From positions 100,852-164,851 of the forward strand of contig JAHDBJ010000008.1 in NCBI GenBank assembly GCA_020630435.1: a stretch of 64,000 bases of DNA, written 5' to 3'. Within the stretch, counting starts at the first letter, position 1, and each line of letters starts with the position of its first letter. The notes beneath the pieces are model-generated. The model was not told the origin of the DNA, ran no database searches, and saw nothing but the letters and a program-made list of their open reading frames with translations. Below are positions 47,795-59,809 of the stretch, in pieces. The stretch comes from Saprospiraceae bacterium. Its GTDB lineage: Bacteria > Bacteroidota > Bacteroidia > Chitinophagales > Saprospiraceae. Position numbers and translations under genes: made by a program.

Positions 47795-49033
47795 ATGAAT
47801 TTAGTAGACACTTTTAGTGAATTCAAGGCAGGTAAAAACATAGACCGTCCTACTATGGTTCGGGTTTTGGAAGATGTATTTAGAACTTTGATTAGAAAAA
47901 AGTACGGTTCTGATGAAAACTTTGATGTTATCGTCAATACTACTAAAGGAGACTTGGAGCTTTGGAGAGTCCGTGAGATTGTTCCAGACGGGGAGGTAAC
48001 GGATGACAGAAGTCAAATTGCTATTTCAGAAGCCCAATCGATAGAAGAAGACTACGAAATAGGAGAAGAATGTTATCAACAATTATTCCTAGAAGATTTT
48101 GGACGTAGAGCTATTATGGCAGCACGCCAAACCTTAATCTCTAGAATTATGGAATTAGAGAAAGATGAGGTGTATAAAAAATATATGGAACGTGTTGGAG
48201 ACGTTGTCATTGGTGAAGTCCACCAAATCTTAAAAAGAGAAATTCTTGTTTTGGATGATGCTACAGGTAATGAACTGGTCATGCCAAGAAATGAGACCAT
48301 CCGAGGAGATTATTTTCGTAAAGGAGATATGGTAAAAGGTGTCATTAAAAGGGTAGAAATGCGAAACAATACCCCAATTGTTATCGTATCTAGGACAGAC
48401 AGCTTGTTCCTAGAGAAATTATTAGAGCAAGAAGTTCCTGAAATTGAAGATGGTTTAATTACAATTCAAAAAATTGTACGCCTTCCAGGAGAGCGTGCTA
48501 AGGTTGCCGTAGAGTCTTACGATGATAGAATTGACCCTGTTGGAGCCTGCGTTGGAATGAAAGGATCTAGAATTCATGGTATCGTTAGGGAACTAAAAAA
48601 CGAAAATATCGATATTATTAATTATACTGGTAATGATAGCTTACTTATTCAACGGGCTTTAACACCTGCAAAAGTAACTAGAATTGACTTGGATAATCAA
48701 GAAAAGAGAGCTGCTGTTTATCTAAAACCTGATCAAGTATCATTAGCTATTGGGAAAGGCGGAACGAACATAAAACTAGCAAGTCGTTTAAGTGGATATG
48801 AAATAGATGTCTATAGAGATACCGACCAAATGGAATATGCTGATGATGTTGACTTAGACGAATTTAAGGATGAAATTGATGATTGGGTTATTGATGCACT
48901 TAAAAATATTGGTTGTGATACAGCTAGAAGTGTATTAGGTCTTACTAAAGATGAATTAGTTAGAAGAACAGACTTAGAGGAAGAAACAATTAATGAAATT
49001 CTTCAAATTTTTAGTTCAGAATTTGAGGACTAA
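47795..49033 (+). CDS. nusA: Transcription termination/antitermination protein NusA
   Basis: A 412-aa protein. The N-terminal RNA-polymerase-binding domain is followed by S1 (about 135-200, GDVVIGEVHQILKREILV), KH1 (with RVAVESYDDRIDPVGACVG-like core VGACVGMKGSRIHGIV) and KH2 (VSLAIGKGGTNIKLAS). The C-terminus (residues 355-412) has one helix-hairpin-helix-like acidic repeat (IDALKNIGCDTARSVLGLT), shorter than E. coli NusA, as usual for this phylum. It controls pausing, termination and antitermination. The C-terminal region is Asp/Glu-rich. Confidence 0.96.
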   Translation: MNLVDTFSEFKAGKNIDRPTMVRVLEDVFRTLIRKKYGSDENFDVIVNTTKGDLELWRVREIVPDGEVTDDRSQIAISEAQSIEEDYEIGEECYQQLFLEDFGRRAIMAARQTLISRIMELEKDEVYKKYMERVGDVVIGEVHQILKREILVLDDATGNELVMPRNETIRGDYFRKGDMVKGVIKRVEMRNNTPIVIVSRTDSLFLEKLLEQEVPEIEDGLITIQKIVRLPGERAKVAVESYDDRIDPVGACVGMKGSRIHGIVRELKNENIDIINYTGNDSLLIQRALTPAKVTRIDLDNQEKRAAVYLKPDQVSLAIGKGGTNIKLASRLSGYEIDVYRDTDQMEYADDVDLDEFKDEIDDWVIDALKNIGCDTARSVLGLTKDELVRRTDLEEETINEILQIFSSEFED

Positions 49034-49351
49034 GGTTAAAATCCAGTATTAAAACAATAAAAAGAGGGTACAATTAGAGATATTTCATCAAAAAGAATCT
49101 TTTTTGTACGCTTTGGTAGCGAATTAATAATAAGTTTGCATTAACTTTGTATTATAAACCTTAATAGTAGTTGATTAATCTATTTTTTAAAATAATTAAT
49201 AGCTACTATATTTTTTGACGAATTAAGCTTGACCTGATGGGTTCTGAATGTAAAATTAATTAACGAAATCATTATTAATATGTAACTCAGCAATTACTCA
49301 TACAAGTTGGGCTTTTGTCTATCATAAAACTGCATAGCAGAAAAATAAAGA
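49034..49351. other. Gap between nusA and infB
   Basis: 318 bp, very AT-rich, unusual because nusA and infB are normally close. It holds a hairpin with arms at about 49168-49183 and 49199-49213 (ATAGTAG...ATTAAT with ATTAAT...CTACTAT), and a TAACTTTG at 49142-49149 that fits the -7 promoter element. A separate infB promoter or a processing site is possible. No small ORF was recognised. Confidence 0.4.
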
Positions 49352-52306
<2,955 letters not shown>

Positions 52307-52327
52307 TTATAATTCCTACTTACCATT

Positions 52328-52489
52328 ATGGCTAAAAATGTACACCGATATAAAAGCAAACGGGAACGTTTTGAAACACATAAAAGAAATATAAAACTTA
52401 TTCTAATATTTGGAGGTATTGGTCTGGCAGTTTGGATATTTAAAGACCGATACCTAATCTGGAACTGGATAGAACGTTTCTTTTATTAA
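52328..52489 (+). CDS. 53-aa membrane microprotein
   Basis: A short open frame starting at ATG 52328, 21 bp after infB. It encodes a basic N-terminus (MAKNVHRYKSKRERFETHKR), one membrane segment (about 22-38, IKLILIFGGIGLAVWIF) and an aromatic end (RFFY). The pattern of a Lys/Arg-rich front and one helix fits small single-pass proteins with the front in the cytoplasm. No homologue was recognised. Codon use is like that of its neighbours, and position after infB suggests it is read with that gene. Confidence 0.55.
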   Translation: MAKNVHRYKSKRERFETHKRNIKLILIFGGIGLAVWIFKDRYLIWNWIERFFY

Positions 52490-52550
52490 AATTCCTAAAA
52501 AACCTTACTTGCATTTTCTCCCCACTCATTTAGTAAAAAATACAAATTAG

Positions 52551-53903
52551 TTATTTCCCTTCATTTTGACCATAGTCAAAATTATTAAGAAAGCCTGTAT
52601 CGAAATTTCCAGCTCTAAAATTTTCATCTTTCATTAAGGCTTGATGAAATGGAATTGTTGTTTTTACTCCTTCAATGATAAATTCATCCAAAGCACGTTG
52701 CATCTTTGTAATACATTCCTCACGTGTTTGAGCTTTACAAATTAATTTAGCAATCATAGAATCATAGTAAGGAGGAACCGTATAACCCGCATATACATGA
52801 GTATCTACTCGTACACCATGTCCTTTTGCAGTATGTAACGATCTCAAAACACCTGGGGAGGGACGAAAATTATTGAACGGATCCTCAGCATTGATACGAC
52901 ATTCAATTGCGTGCATGGTTGGCATATAATTTTTACCTGTAATTGGTAAACCAGCAGCTACTTTTATCTGTTCTTTAATAAGATCGTGATCGATCACTTC
53001 TTCTGTTACTGGATGCTCAACTTGAATCCGGGTATTCATTTCCATGAAGTAGAAATTGCGATGTTTATCTACTAAAAATTCAATCGTTCCTACTCCTTCA
53101 TAATTAATTGATTTTCCAGCTTTAATAGCTGCATCCCCCATACGCTCTCTCAATTCATCCGTCATAAAAGGAGACGGACATTCTTCTACTAATTTTTGAT
53201 GGCGGCGCTGTATAGAACAATCTCTTTCTGATAGATGCACTACTTTTCCATGTTGGTCTCCAATTACTTGGAATTCTATATGGCGAGGTTCTTCAATAAA
53301 TTTTTCAATATAGATCCCATCATTGGAAAAACTAGCTTTCGCCTCTTGGCGTGCTTGATTCCATTGATTTTCGAATTCTTCCGCTTCCCATACAATACGC
53401 ATTCCTTTACCACCACCACCAGCAGTTGCTTTGAGAATAATCGGATAACCTATTTCTTTTGCAATTTCCAAACCTTGTTCAACGCTTTCTACTAAACCAT
53501 CTGAACCAGGAATTACAGGAACTCCAGCTTTGATCATCGTTTCTTTTGCTGTAATCTTATCTCCCATCTTTCTAATCATCTCAGGAGTAGGTCCGATGAA
53601 TTTTATTCCATACTCCGTACACATTTCAGCAAAATCAGCGTTCTCCGAATGAAATCCATATCCTGGATGTATCGCATCAGCATTTGTAATCTCAACCGCA
53701 GCCATAATCTTAGGAATATTTAGATAGGACTCCATAGAAGAGGGGGGACCTATACACACCGCTTCATCCGCAAATCGGACATGAAGACTTTCTTTGTCGG
53801 CAGTAGAATATACTGCAACTGTTTTGATTCCCATTTCTTTGCAGGTACGGATGATACGAAGAGCAATTTCTCCTCTATTTGCAATGAGTATTTTATTAAA
53901 CAT
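52551..53903 (-). CDS. accC: Biotin carboxylase subunit of acetyl-CoA carboxylase
   Basis: A 450-aa ATP-grasp enzyme ([22 protein letters not shown] at the start; the glycine-rich ATP loop [12 protein letters not shown] near 158-169; [14 protein letters not shown] near 289-302; the last catalytic Arg in VEHPVTE context and the RINAEDP). It carboxylates biotin on AccB, encoded 58 bp upstream. Length is standard (about 450). It is the last gene of the fabH-efp-accB-accC run on the minus strand. Confidence 0.96.
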   Translation of the reverse strand: MFNKILIANRGEIALRIIRTCKEMGIKTVAVYSTADKESLHVRFADEAVCIGPPSSMESYLNIPKIMAAVEITNADAIHPGYGFHSENADFAEMCTEYGIKFIGPTPEMIRKMGDKITAKETMIKAGVPVIPGSDGLVESVEQGLEIAKEIGYPIILKATAGGGGKGMRIVWEAEEFENQWNQARQEAKASFSNDGIYIEKFIEEPRHIEFQVIGDQHGKVVHLSERDCSIQRRHQKLVEECPSPFMTDELRERMGDAAIKAGKSINYEGVGTIEFLVDKHRNFYFMEMNTRIQVEHPVTEEVIDHDLIKEQIKVAAGLPITGKNYMPTMHAIECRINAEDPFNNFRPSPGVLRSLHTAKGHGVRVDTHVYAGYTVPPYYDSMIAKLICKAQTREECITKMQRALDEFIIEGVKTTIPFHQALMKDENFRAGNFDTGFLNNFDYGQNEGK

Positions 53904-53961
53904 TATGATTTGTTTAAGGTTACAAACGAAGGCTTAATAGTATATCAGGCTAGACTATAGG

Positions 53962-54504
53962 TTAAAGAGGTTCTACTAAAAATAACACCTGATCATATTC
54001 AACTGGGCTAGCATCGTTTGCTACAACCTTTACTATTTTACCAGCTATTTCTGATTCTATTTCATTGAATAATTTCATAGCTTCTACAATACAGACGACA
54101 CTACCTTTTTCTATAACATCACCTACCTTTACATAAGGTGGCTTATCAGGAGAAGATGACCTATAAAAAGTTCCAACCATCAGCGAACGGATTTCGATCA
54201 GATTACTATTATCAACATTATCTTCTTGAGGTACTTCTTTTTTTGAAGGAACATCGGCAGCAGGAGTAGCTTGACTAGCAGGTTGCTGTTGTGGCTGAAC
54301 AGGAGCGACAAAATGAGGTGCTTGCACACTAGGAACAGTCGTTTGAACAGGAAGAATAGATGGAGGGGTTTGACTTGCGCCTTTACTTCTTCCATACTTT
54401 TTTGTACGAATAGAGATATTGAAATCCCCATCCTTCATTTTAAATTCGGTTAGATTAGATTTGTTGATCAATTTGATCAACTCTTGTACTTCTTTGAAAG
54501 TCAT
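53962..54504 (-). CDS. accB: Biotin carboxyl carrier protein of acetyl-CoA carboxylase
   Basis: A 180-aa protein: a short N-terminal domain (1-45), a Pro/Gln/Val-rich flexible linker (45-90) and the biotinyl domain (105-180), with biotin on Lys144 in the motif EAMKLFNEIES. It carries the carboxyl group between AccC and AccA/AccD. It lies 10 bp downstream of efp and 58 bp upstream of accC. The form EAMKLF instead of EAMKMM occurs in many bacteria. Confidence 0.96.
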   Translation of the reverse strand: MTFKEVQELIKLINKSNLTEFKMKDGDFNISIRTKKYGRSKGASQTPPSILPVQTTVPSVQAPHFVAPVQPQQQPASQATPAADVPSKKEVPQEDNVDNSNLIEIRSLMVGTFYRSSSPDKPPYVKVGDVIEKGSVVCIVEAMKLFNEIESEIAGKIVKVVANDASPVEYDQVLFLVEPL

Positions 54505-54514
54505 AGTGTGTTGG

Positions 54515-55081
54515 TTATTGTTTTACACGTTCTACATACGAACCAGTCGCAGAATCAATTTTCACAATATCTCCTTCGTTTATGAATAGAGGTACTCTGA
54601 TTTCTGCACCTGTTTCTGTAGTAGCAGGTTTTGAGGCATTTGTTGCTGTATTGCCCTTCACTCCTGGTTCTGTATAGGTTATTTTTAATTCTATATATTG
54701 AGGCAAATCAATTGATAATGGAATATCTTTCTCCGCATGAAAAAGAATCTCAATATCCATCCCTTCTTTCAAGAACTTAGCATTCTCTATCAAATCTGCT
54801 TGAATAGCTCTTTGATCAAAGGTTTCCATATTCATAAAGTGATACCCCGTATCATCATTATATAAAAATTGAAAATTGCGTCTTTCAACTCTTACATCTT
54901 GTAATTTATGTCCTGCTGGAAAAGTATTATCAATGACTTTTCCTGTTGTAAAACTCTTAAGTTTTGTACGAACAAAGGCGTTTCCTTTGCCTGGCTTTAC
55001 GTGTTGGAATTCTACAATGTAATAAGTATCATTATTAAATTCTATACACAATCCTTTTTTGATGTCGGAAGTTGTTACCAT
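54515..55081 (-). CDS. efp: Translation elongation factor P
   Basis: A 188-aa protein of three beta-barrels; the tip loop KPGKGNAFVRTKLKS at 29-43 carries Lys32, the position modified in enteric bacteria (beta-lysylation). EF-P relieves ribosome stalling at poly-Pro stretches. No modifying enzymes (EpmA/B) are in the window. The C-terminus (RVPLFINEGDIVKIDSATGSYVERVKQ) is typical. A promoter-like element lies at 55148-55155 and the biotin subunits follow directly, an arrangement known in several phyla. Confidence 0.96.
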   Translation of the reverse strand: MVTTSDIKKGLCIEFNNDTYYIVEFQHVKPGKGNAFVRTKLKSFTTGKVIDNTFPAGHKLQDVRVERRNFQFLYNDDTGYHFMNMETFDQRAIQADLIENAKFLKEGMDIEILFHAEKDIPLSIDLPQYIELKITYTEPGVKGNTATNASKPATTETGAEIRVPLFINEGDIVKIDSATGSYVERVKQ

Positions 55082-55147
55082 ATGTATTTTATATCAATTC
55101 AATTACTTCAAAACAGCCAAAATCTTCTAGGGCTTTATTTTCTTGAC

Positions 55148-55155
55148 AAAGATAG
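55148..55155 (-). promoter_or_regulatory. Candidate -7 promoter element of efp-accB-accC
   Basis: On the minus strand the bases read TATCTTTG, a match to TAnnTTTG, 67 bp before the efp start. The upstream box reads TTTTC at about the right distance, one base off. Confidence 0.45.
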
Positions 55156-55192
55156 AAAACTATAATTATTTTGAAAATGATTTTTTGAGTTT

Positions 55193-55225
55193 GCTTTAAA
55201 AATATAGGCAAGTAGCTGCTTGTCT
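55193..55225 (-). terminator. Weak terminator after fabH
   Basis: A 7-bp stem with one mismatch (55206-55212 with 55219-55225) followed on the minus strand by ATATTTTT, 18 bp past the fabH stop. It would separate fabH from efp. Confidence 0.4.
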
Positions 55226-55242
55226 ACAGTTTTAAGTGATGT

Positions 55243-56235
55243 CTAATATGCCCATTTCAAGTATATAGAACCCCATGTAAATCCTCCGCCAAATGCTGTC
55301 AAAATAATATTATCTCCTTTATTGAATTTTTCTTCCCATTCCCAAAGACAAAGTGGTATCGTTCCACCTGTAGTATTACCATATTTATGAATATTGACAG
55401 GAACTCTTTCTACAGGAAAATCAAGAATTGATGCTACAGAATTGATGATTCTTTGATTTGCTTGGTGTGGAATAAGCCAATTAATATCTTCTTTGTTAAG
55501 TCCATTCCTCTTCAACAATTGCTCTACAGTACTTGTCATACCTTTTACCGCAGCCTTAAATACTGGTCGCCCATCTTGAAAAACAAAATGCTCTCTTGCA
55601 TCAATAGAAGCATGACTTGGCGGTTTGAGTGAGCCTCCTGCTTTCATATGTAAATACTGGCGTCCACTTCCATCGCCTTTAAAAATTTCGTCAATAATCC
55701 CATGTCCACTTTCTGTTGGTTCAAGCAATACGGCTCCTCCTCCATCTCCAAAAATCACACAAGTTGCCCTATCTGTATAATCAACAATAGAGGACATCTT
55801 GTCTGCTCCAGCAACAATTACTTTTTTATACATACCTGATTGTATAAATTTAGCACCTGTAGCCAATGCAAATATAAATCCAGAACAAGCCGCATTAATA
55901 TCGTAGGCAAAAGCATTTTTCATGCCCAACAAATCACAGGCTGTATTTGCGGTATCAGGAAAGACCATATCAGGTGTTACCGTAGCTAAAATCAACAATT
56001 CTACATCGTTTGGATCAGTATTCGTCTTTTCTAGTAAGCCTTTAATACTATTCACTACAATTTCAGAAGTCCCCTTTCTTTCTCCTTTTAATATTCTCCT
56101 TTCTTTGATACCCGTACGAGTACGAATCCATTCATCATTGGTATCAACCATTCTTTCCAGCTCTTGATTGGTGAGCTTATATTCTGGCACCCACCCATTT
56201 ACTCCTGTTATTGCAGCACGAATCTTTGATGACAT
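55243..56235 (-). CDS. fabH: 3-oxoacyl-ACP synthase III (KAS III)
   Basis: A 330-aa condensing enzyme that starts fatty-acid synthesis from acetyl-CoA (or branched acyl-CoA) and malonyl-ACP. The catalytic triad is Cys117 (NAACSGF), His257 (IPHQAN) and Asn287 (YGNTTGG). TGIKERR near the start is the family signature. It is upstream of efp-accB-accC on the same strand (161 bp, weak terminator between), a fatty-acid cluster. Bacteria of this phylum often have more than one FabH; the substrate preference cannot be read here. Confidence 0.95.
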   Translation of the reverse strand: MSSKIRAAITGVNGWVPEYKLTNQELERMVDTNDEWIRTRTGIKERRILKGERKGTSEIVVNSIKGLLEKTNTDPNDVELLILATVTPDMVFPDTANTACDLLGMKNAFAYDINAACSGFIFALATGAKFIQSGMYKKVIVAGADKMSSIVDYTDRATCVIFGDGGGAVLLEPTESGHGIIDEIFKGDGSGRQYLHMKAGGSLKPPSHASIDAREHFVFQDGRPVFKAAVKGMTSTVEQLLKRNGLNKEDINWLIPHQANQRIINSVASILDFPVERVPVNIHKYGNTTGGTIPLCLWEWEEKFNKGDNIILTAFGGGFTWGSIYLKWAY

Positions 56236-56377
56236 AGTCGCTAAATTGTAAGCCTTAGTTAATTACTTCTCCAAAAGAGACGACAAGGTAGGAATTTTTA
56301 ATGGATTTTAATAAGGTCTGCAAAAGTCAAGATTCAAAAACCTCATCGCAACATTTGTTTAAAAAATATTATACGGT

Positions 56378-57244
56378 TTATTTTTTTATGATATAGATTC
56401 CTAGTAAAATTAAAACTAATCCGATAAAATGATAAGATGTAATAGGTTCGCCGTCTATAAAACCCCAAAAAATGGCAACTAAAGGCATCGTATAAGCTAC
56501 TGAGGAGGCAAATACAGCGTTTGTACGTTGTACTAATTTATAATACATAATCAATGCTAAAACGGTTCCCATTAAAGCTAATAGCACAATGATTAAAAAA
56601 GAATATAAACCATATTCATGTTGTACAACCTTATGAGGAATATCACTTAGTATACAGTATAAAAAAAAAGGGAATCCTATACTCATAAAACTAGCTGTTG
56701 TCAAATGAATAGGTTTCATATTTTGGAACTTACTTTTCACAATATTAACATTAAGTGCATACATTATAGTCCCAATAATAATAAACAAACTATACCACAA
56801 CTGACCTCCAACAGCATTTTCTTTTCCAAGCAAAATAAGCAGTATTGCACCAATGAATCCTACAATAACGCCAATGAATTTACTCCACTGAAAGCCACTT
56901 TTAAAAAATAGAAAACCTATGAGCAAGGTGAAAATAGGAGAAAGGCTATTAAGTACACCTGTAGAAGCAGAGGAAATTTCGGTTTGGGCAATAGCATAGA
57001 GAAAAGCAGGAATACCTGGTCCTGTCAACCCTACAAGTAGATAGTACTTCCAATTTTTCCAATCTATTTCCTTAAAAAATTTTATAAAGAAAGGAAGAAA
57101 AGCAAGAAAAGAAATACTAATTCTTAAAGCTCCTAATTCTACAAAATCAAAAGCTATTAGCCCTTTTTTTATTAAAATAAAAGAACTTCCCCAAACAAAA
57201 CTCAACACAACAAAACTCAATACGCTTCTTAAATCAATTGTCAT
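56378..57244 (-). CDS. EamA-family (DMT) transporter
   Basis: A 288-aa integral membrane protein with about ten hydrophobic segments in two EamA repeats (first SFVWGSSFILIKKGL, second with GTVLALIMYYKLVQRTNA and the closing PLVAIFWGFIDGE). It is a drug/metabolite transporter of the inner membrane, possibly an exporter. The substrate is unknown. It is separated from fabH by 142 bp and lies downstream of the GNAT gene by 146 bp, all on the minus strand. Confidence 0.9.
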   Translation of the reverse strand: MTIDLRSVLSFVVLSFVWGSSFILIKKGLIAFDFVELGALRISISFLAFLPFFIKFFKEIDWKNWKYYLLVGLTGPGIPAFLYAIAQTEISSASTGVLNSLSPIFTLLIGFLFFKSGFQWSKFIGVIVGFIGAILLILLGKENAVGGQLWYSLFIIIGTIMYALNVNIVKSKFQNMKPIHLTTASFMSIGFPFFLYCILSDIPHKVVQHEYGLYSFLIIVLLALMGTVLALIMYYKLVQRTNAVFASSVAYTMPLVAIFWGFIDGEPITSYHFIGLVLILLGIYIIKK

Positions 57245-57333
57245 TTTATGCGGTAAGATATTTTTTCAATAGCGATTATTCTAAAATAGGTTTATGAGAT
57301 GGAAAAGAAGTATTTATTTTCTAGTCAAAGGCA

Positions 57334-57361
57334 CGCCTATAGTCTAGTAGCTATTAAGGCG
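57334..57361. repeat. Hairpin between the GNAT and EamA genes
   Basis: Arms CGCCTATAG (57334-57342) and CTATTAAGGCG (57351-57361) pair with a 2-nt bulge and an 8-nt loop. It lies about 30 bp past the stop of the GNAT gene; with no T-tract its role as terminator is unsure. Confidence 0.35.
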
Positions 57362-57390
57362 AGGGCAAGGTAAAAAACAGCGCTTAAAAC

Positions 57391-57939
57391 CTATAAGGCT
57401 TTTATATCTTTTTTTAAAAGTAATACTTTATAAGCCTCTTTTCCATAAAAATTATAATATTCAGCAATATTGATAAATTCATTTTTTAAATAAAAATTTA
57501 TCGCTCTTTTATTTTCGTGGTAAACTACTAGCCATAAAACCTTAACTTTATAAGACTGAATTTTCTTTAGTAGCACATCGAATAAAAGTAAACCTATTTT
57601 CATAGAAAGAAAATCTTTTAAAACATATATCTTATCCAATTGAGCAATATTATCGGACTGAATATATGTTGAAGATGCGTTTAATTTCACTTTAGCATAA
57701 GCAATCATTTTATTATTGACTAATGCTACAAAAAAAATATTCTCCCTAGAATTCAACTCTTCTCTTATCCTATTTTTTGAAAAAGTCTGCTTACAATAAT
57801 CCAAAAGATCTTCTTGATTTTTAAAAAAAGTACCGTGTGACTCGATATAAGTTTGTGTTCCTAATGAAGCAATCTGTTCTGCATCAAATATACTAGCTTC
57901 TCTTATCTCTACTCCTGTTGTACAATTTGTATTTAACAT
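57391..57939 (-). CDS. GNAT family N-acetyltransferase
   Basis: A 182-aa protein of the GNAT fold. VEIREASIFDAEQIASLG is the N-terminal strand-helix; AQLDKIYVLKDFLSMKIGLLLFD is the acetyl-CoA motif A, with the QxxGxG pattern reduced to KIGLL; WLVVYHENKRAINFYLKNEF is motif B. Similar to PaiA-type acetyltransferases in layout. The substrate is unknown. It is followed (upstream in transcription) by the YgjV-like gene at 21 bp, and a second GNAT follows that. Confidence 0.85.
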   Translation of the reverse strand: MLNTNCTTGVEIREASIFDAEQIASLGTQTYIESHGTFFKNQEDLLDYCKQTFSKNRIREELNSRENIFFVALVNNKMIAYAKVKLNASSTYIQSDNIAQLDKIYVLKDFLSMKIGLLLFDVLLKKIQSYKVKVLWLVVYHENKRAINFYLKNEFINIAEYYNFYGKEAYKVLLLKKDIKAL

Positions 57940-57960
57940 AGAAAAAATATTAAAGGAGAC

Positions 57961-58182
57961 CTATTGTATTTCCGTTTTAAGTTTATTTAAATTATAAAGG
58001 TGTAAAAAAACAGCTAAGGAACAACCAAAAACAATAGGGAAAGCCCCTAGTAAAAAACCGTAGATAATATAAATGATGTTGGCAATTACTGAAATATACC
58101 TCAGTCGATATTCACCTGTTGAGGACATAGAATATAAATTTATAACTAAGCCAAAATATCCAATCGCATCTATATAAGTCAT
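57961..58182 (-). CDS. Small YgjV-like membrane protein
   Basis: A 73-aa protein of three hydrophobic segments that resembles the first 70 residues of the 27473 gene and the YgjV inner-membrane family (ISVIANIIYIIYGFLLGAFPIVFG). It lies between two GNAT genes on the same strand, with gaps of 21 and 51 bp. Function unknown. Confidence 0.65.
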   Translation of the reverse strand: MTYIDAIGYFGLVINLYSMSSTGEYRLRYISVIANIIYIIYGFLLGAFPIVFGCSLAVFLHLYNLNKLKTEIQ

Positions 58183-58233
58183 ATTTATCGTTTTTACAGC
58201 AACTGATAGTTAAAACTTTTTGTCTGATTCAAA

Positions 58234-58638
58234 TCATTTTTTTCTTTTTATAATAAAACCATTACTTACAACATCAAAACCTACTTTGGGATAGTATTCC
58301 ATTGCACTTGAGGCCGAAAGTAACAAGAGCATTGTCTGTTCTCCTATTTTATTCTTGGTAATTCGAATTAGTTCTTTTCCAATCCCCATTTTTTGAAAAT
58401 CTATCCGCACCGCTAAATCGGATAGATAGCAACAATAATTGAAATCCGTTATTGCTCTTGAAATCCCAACTAATTTTTCATTTTCCCAAGCTGAAACGAT
58501 CAGGTTTGAATGCTTATACATTTGCTCAATTCTATTAAAGTCATCAACTGGTCGTCTAATCCCAGAACTTTGATAAACCTCAATAATGTCTTGAACATCT
58601 GGTAATTCATCTATCTTATAAATTATCTCTTTCTTCAT
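58234..58638 (-). CDS. GNAT family N-acetyltransferase
   Basis: A 134-aa compact GNAT with canonical motif A (AVRIDFQKMGIGKELIRITK, with QKMGIG) and motif B region EYYPKVGFDVV. It should transfer an acetyl group from acetyl-CoA; the substrate is unknown. It lies 51 bp upstream (in transcription) of the small YgjV-like gene and 47 bp from the flavoprotein gene. Confidence 0.88.
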   Translation of the reverse strand: MKKEIIYKIDELPDVQDIIEVYQSSGIRRPVDDFNRIEQMYKHSNLIVSAWENEKLVGISRAITDFNYCCYLSDLAVRIDFQKMGIGKELIRITKNKIGEQTMLLLLSASSAMEYYPKVGFDVVSNGFIIKRKK

Positions 58639-58685
58639 TATTTTACGTTGAATTTCATTTCAAGAAGTTATTTAAAACGCCCTAT

Positions 58686-59339
58686 TTATTTGTAAAGTTC
58701 TTCATAGTTTTTTATAGAATCTGGTACTAGAATACCTCCGCTTAGTTTTTCATCAGGGATCGGTGCTTCTATTACACGATTGAAAGGAACAACCCCCGCC
58801 CAGATATTCAGCTCATAATCTGGTTTATCATCAACAGGTCCTCCTGTACGTACTTTTGCAGATGCTTGCTCAATGGGAATTTTCAGAACCATTGTTGCTT
58901 TGAGTTCTTTTGCATTGGGCTGACGAATCTCCTCCCATCGACCTTCAATAATATGATCGGAAATATACTTGAGCGCTTCGTTTTTTGCTTCATCTCCTTC
59001 CACTAAATAGGCTTTACCAAATAAAACTACCGACTCATAATTGGCAGAATGATGAAAAGCAGAACGTGCAAGTACTAAGCCATTAACCCTAGTAACACTA
59101 ATAGAAATATCAATTCCTTCCTTTAAAGATTTCATCATTCGACTTGCCATCGAACCATGTAGGTATAAGTCATTATTTTTTCGACCGTATAATGTAGGGA
59201 TTACGACAGGGCTATCGTGATATACAAACCCAACATGACAAATAAATTCTTTATCCAGTATTTTATAAATTGTCTCTTTATCATAAATCCCACGTTTAGG
59301 GACTCTTTTAACTCTTATTTTTTCAGGTACTTTCTCCAT
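58686..59339 (-). CDS. Pyridoxamine 5'-phosphate oxidase-fold flavoprotein
   Basis: A 217-aa protein of the PPOX/FMN-binding split barrel. RVKRVPKRGIYDKETIYKIL at the start and HVGFVYHDSPVVIPTLYGR with LYLHGSMASRMMKSL are typical of the NimA-like or flavin-nucleotide-binding subgroup. GGPVDDKPDYELNIWAGVVP near the end is also typical. It may act in reduction or detoxification of a small compound; the substrate is unknown. It is part of the minus-strand accessory run. Confidence 0.88.
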   Translation of the reverse strand: MEKVPEKIRVKRVPKRGIYDKETIYKILDKEFICHVGFVYHDSPVVIPTLYGRKNNDLYLHGSMASRMMKSLKEGIDISISVTRVNGLVLARSAFHHSANYESVVLFGKAYLVEGDEAKNEALKYISDHIIEGRWEEIRQPNAKELKATMVLKIPIEQASAKVRTGGPVDDKPDYELNIWAGVVPFNRVIEAPIPDEKLSGGILVPDSIKNYEELYK

Positions 59340-59450
59340 AAGACTTTTTTGAAATCAATAAATTAATTTGGACATTGACTCTACAAATTTATTTCAAAAA
59401 AGGATCGGTTAAAAGTACCAGTTTTAAGAAGGCTGATAGACCAGTTTAGT

Positions 59451-59789
59451 CTATTTTAAAACTCTATCTCCATGAGCATGAGGTTCAGAAACGACTATAA
59501 ACTCTAACTGTTCTTTTGTGTCGTTAATGATTTTATGAAATGTTTTTTTAGGGATATGGATACCTTGACCACTTGGTACTGTATATTTTTTTCCTTCTAT
59601 ATAAAATGTAGCTTCTCCTTCTAGTATAAAGAAGAATTGCTGAGCTTTGGAGTGTTGATGTTCCACTTCCGAAGTACTGGGTGGCATAATTTCTTGTATT
59701 ATTCCTAATGTATCCGATTTTAGTAAATGCCAGCCTTTACAATGCTCGCCCCATGTATATTCCATTACATTCGTTTTATTACGAATCAT
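59451..59789 (-). CDS. Cupin domain protein
   Basis: A 112-aa single cupin barrel. Motif 1 has His44 and His46 (EVEHQHSKAQQFFFILEGEA), Gln51 in place of the usual Glu, and motif 2 has His85 (IPKKTFHKI). A metal-binding role is likely. It starts 20 bp after the MarR-GNAT gene stop and may be in the same unit. The substrate is unknown. Confidence 0.85.
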   Translation of the reverse strand: MIRNKTNVMEYTWGEHCKGWHLLKSDTLGIIQEIMPPSTSEVEHQHSKAQQFFFILEGEATFYIEGKKYTVPSGQGIHIPKKTFHKIINDTKEQLEFIVVSEPHAHGDRVLK

Positions 59790-59809
59790 TTATATTAATT
59801 ATTTTAAAT

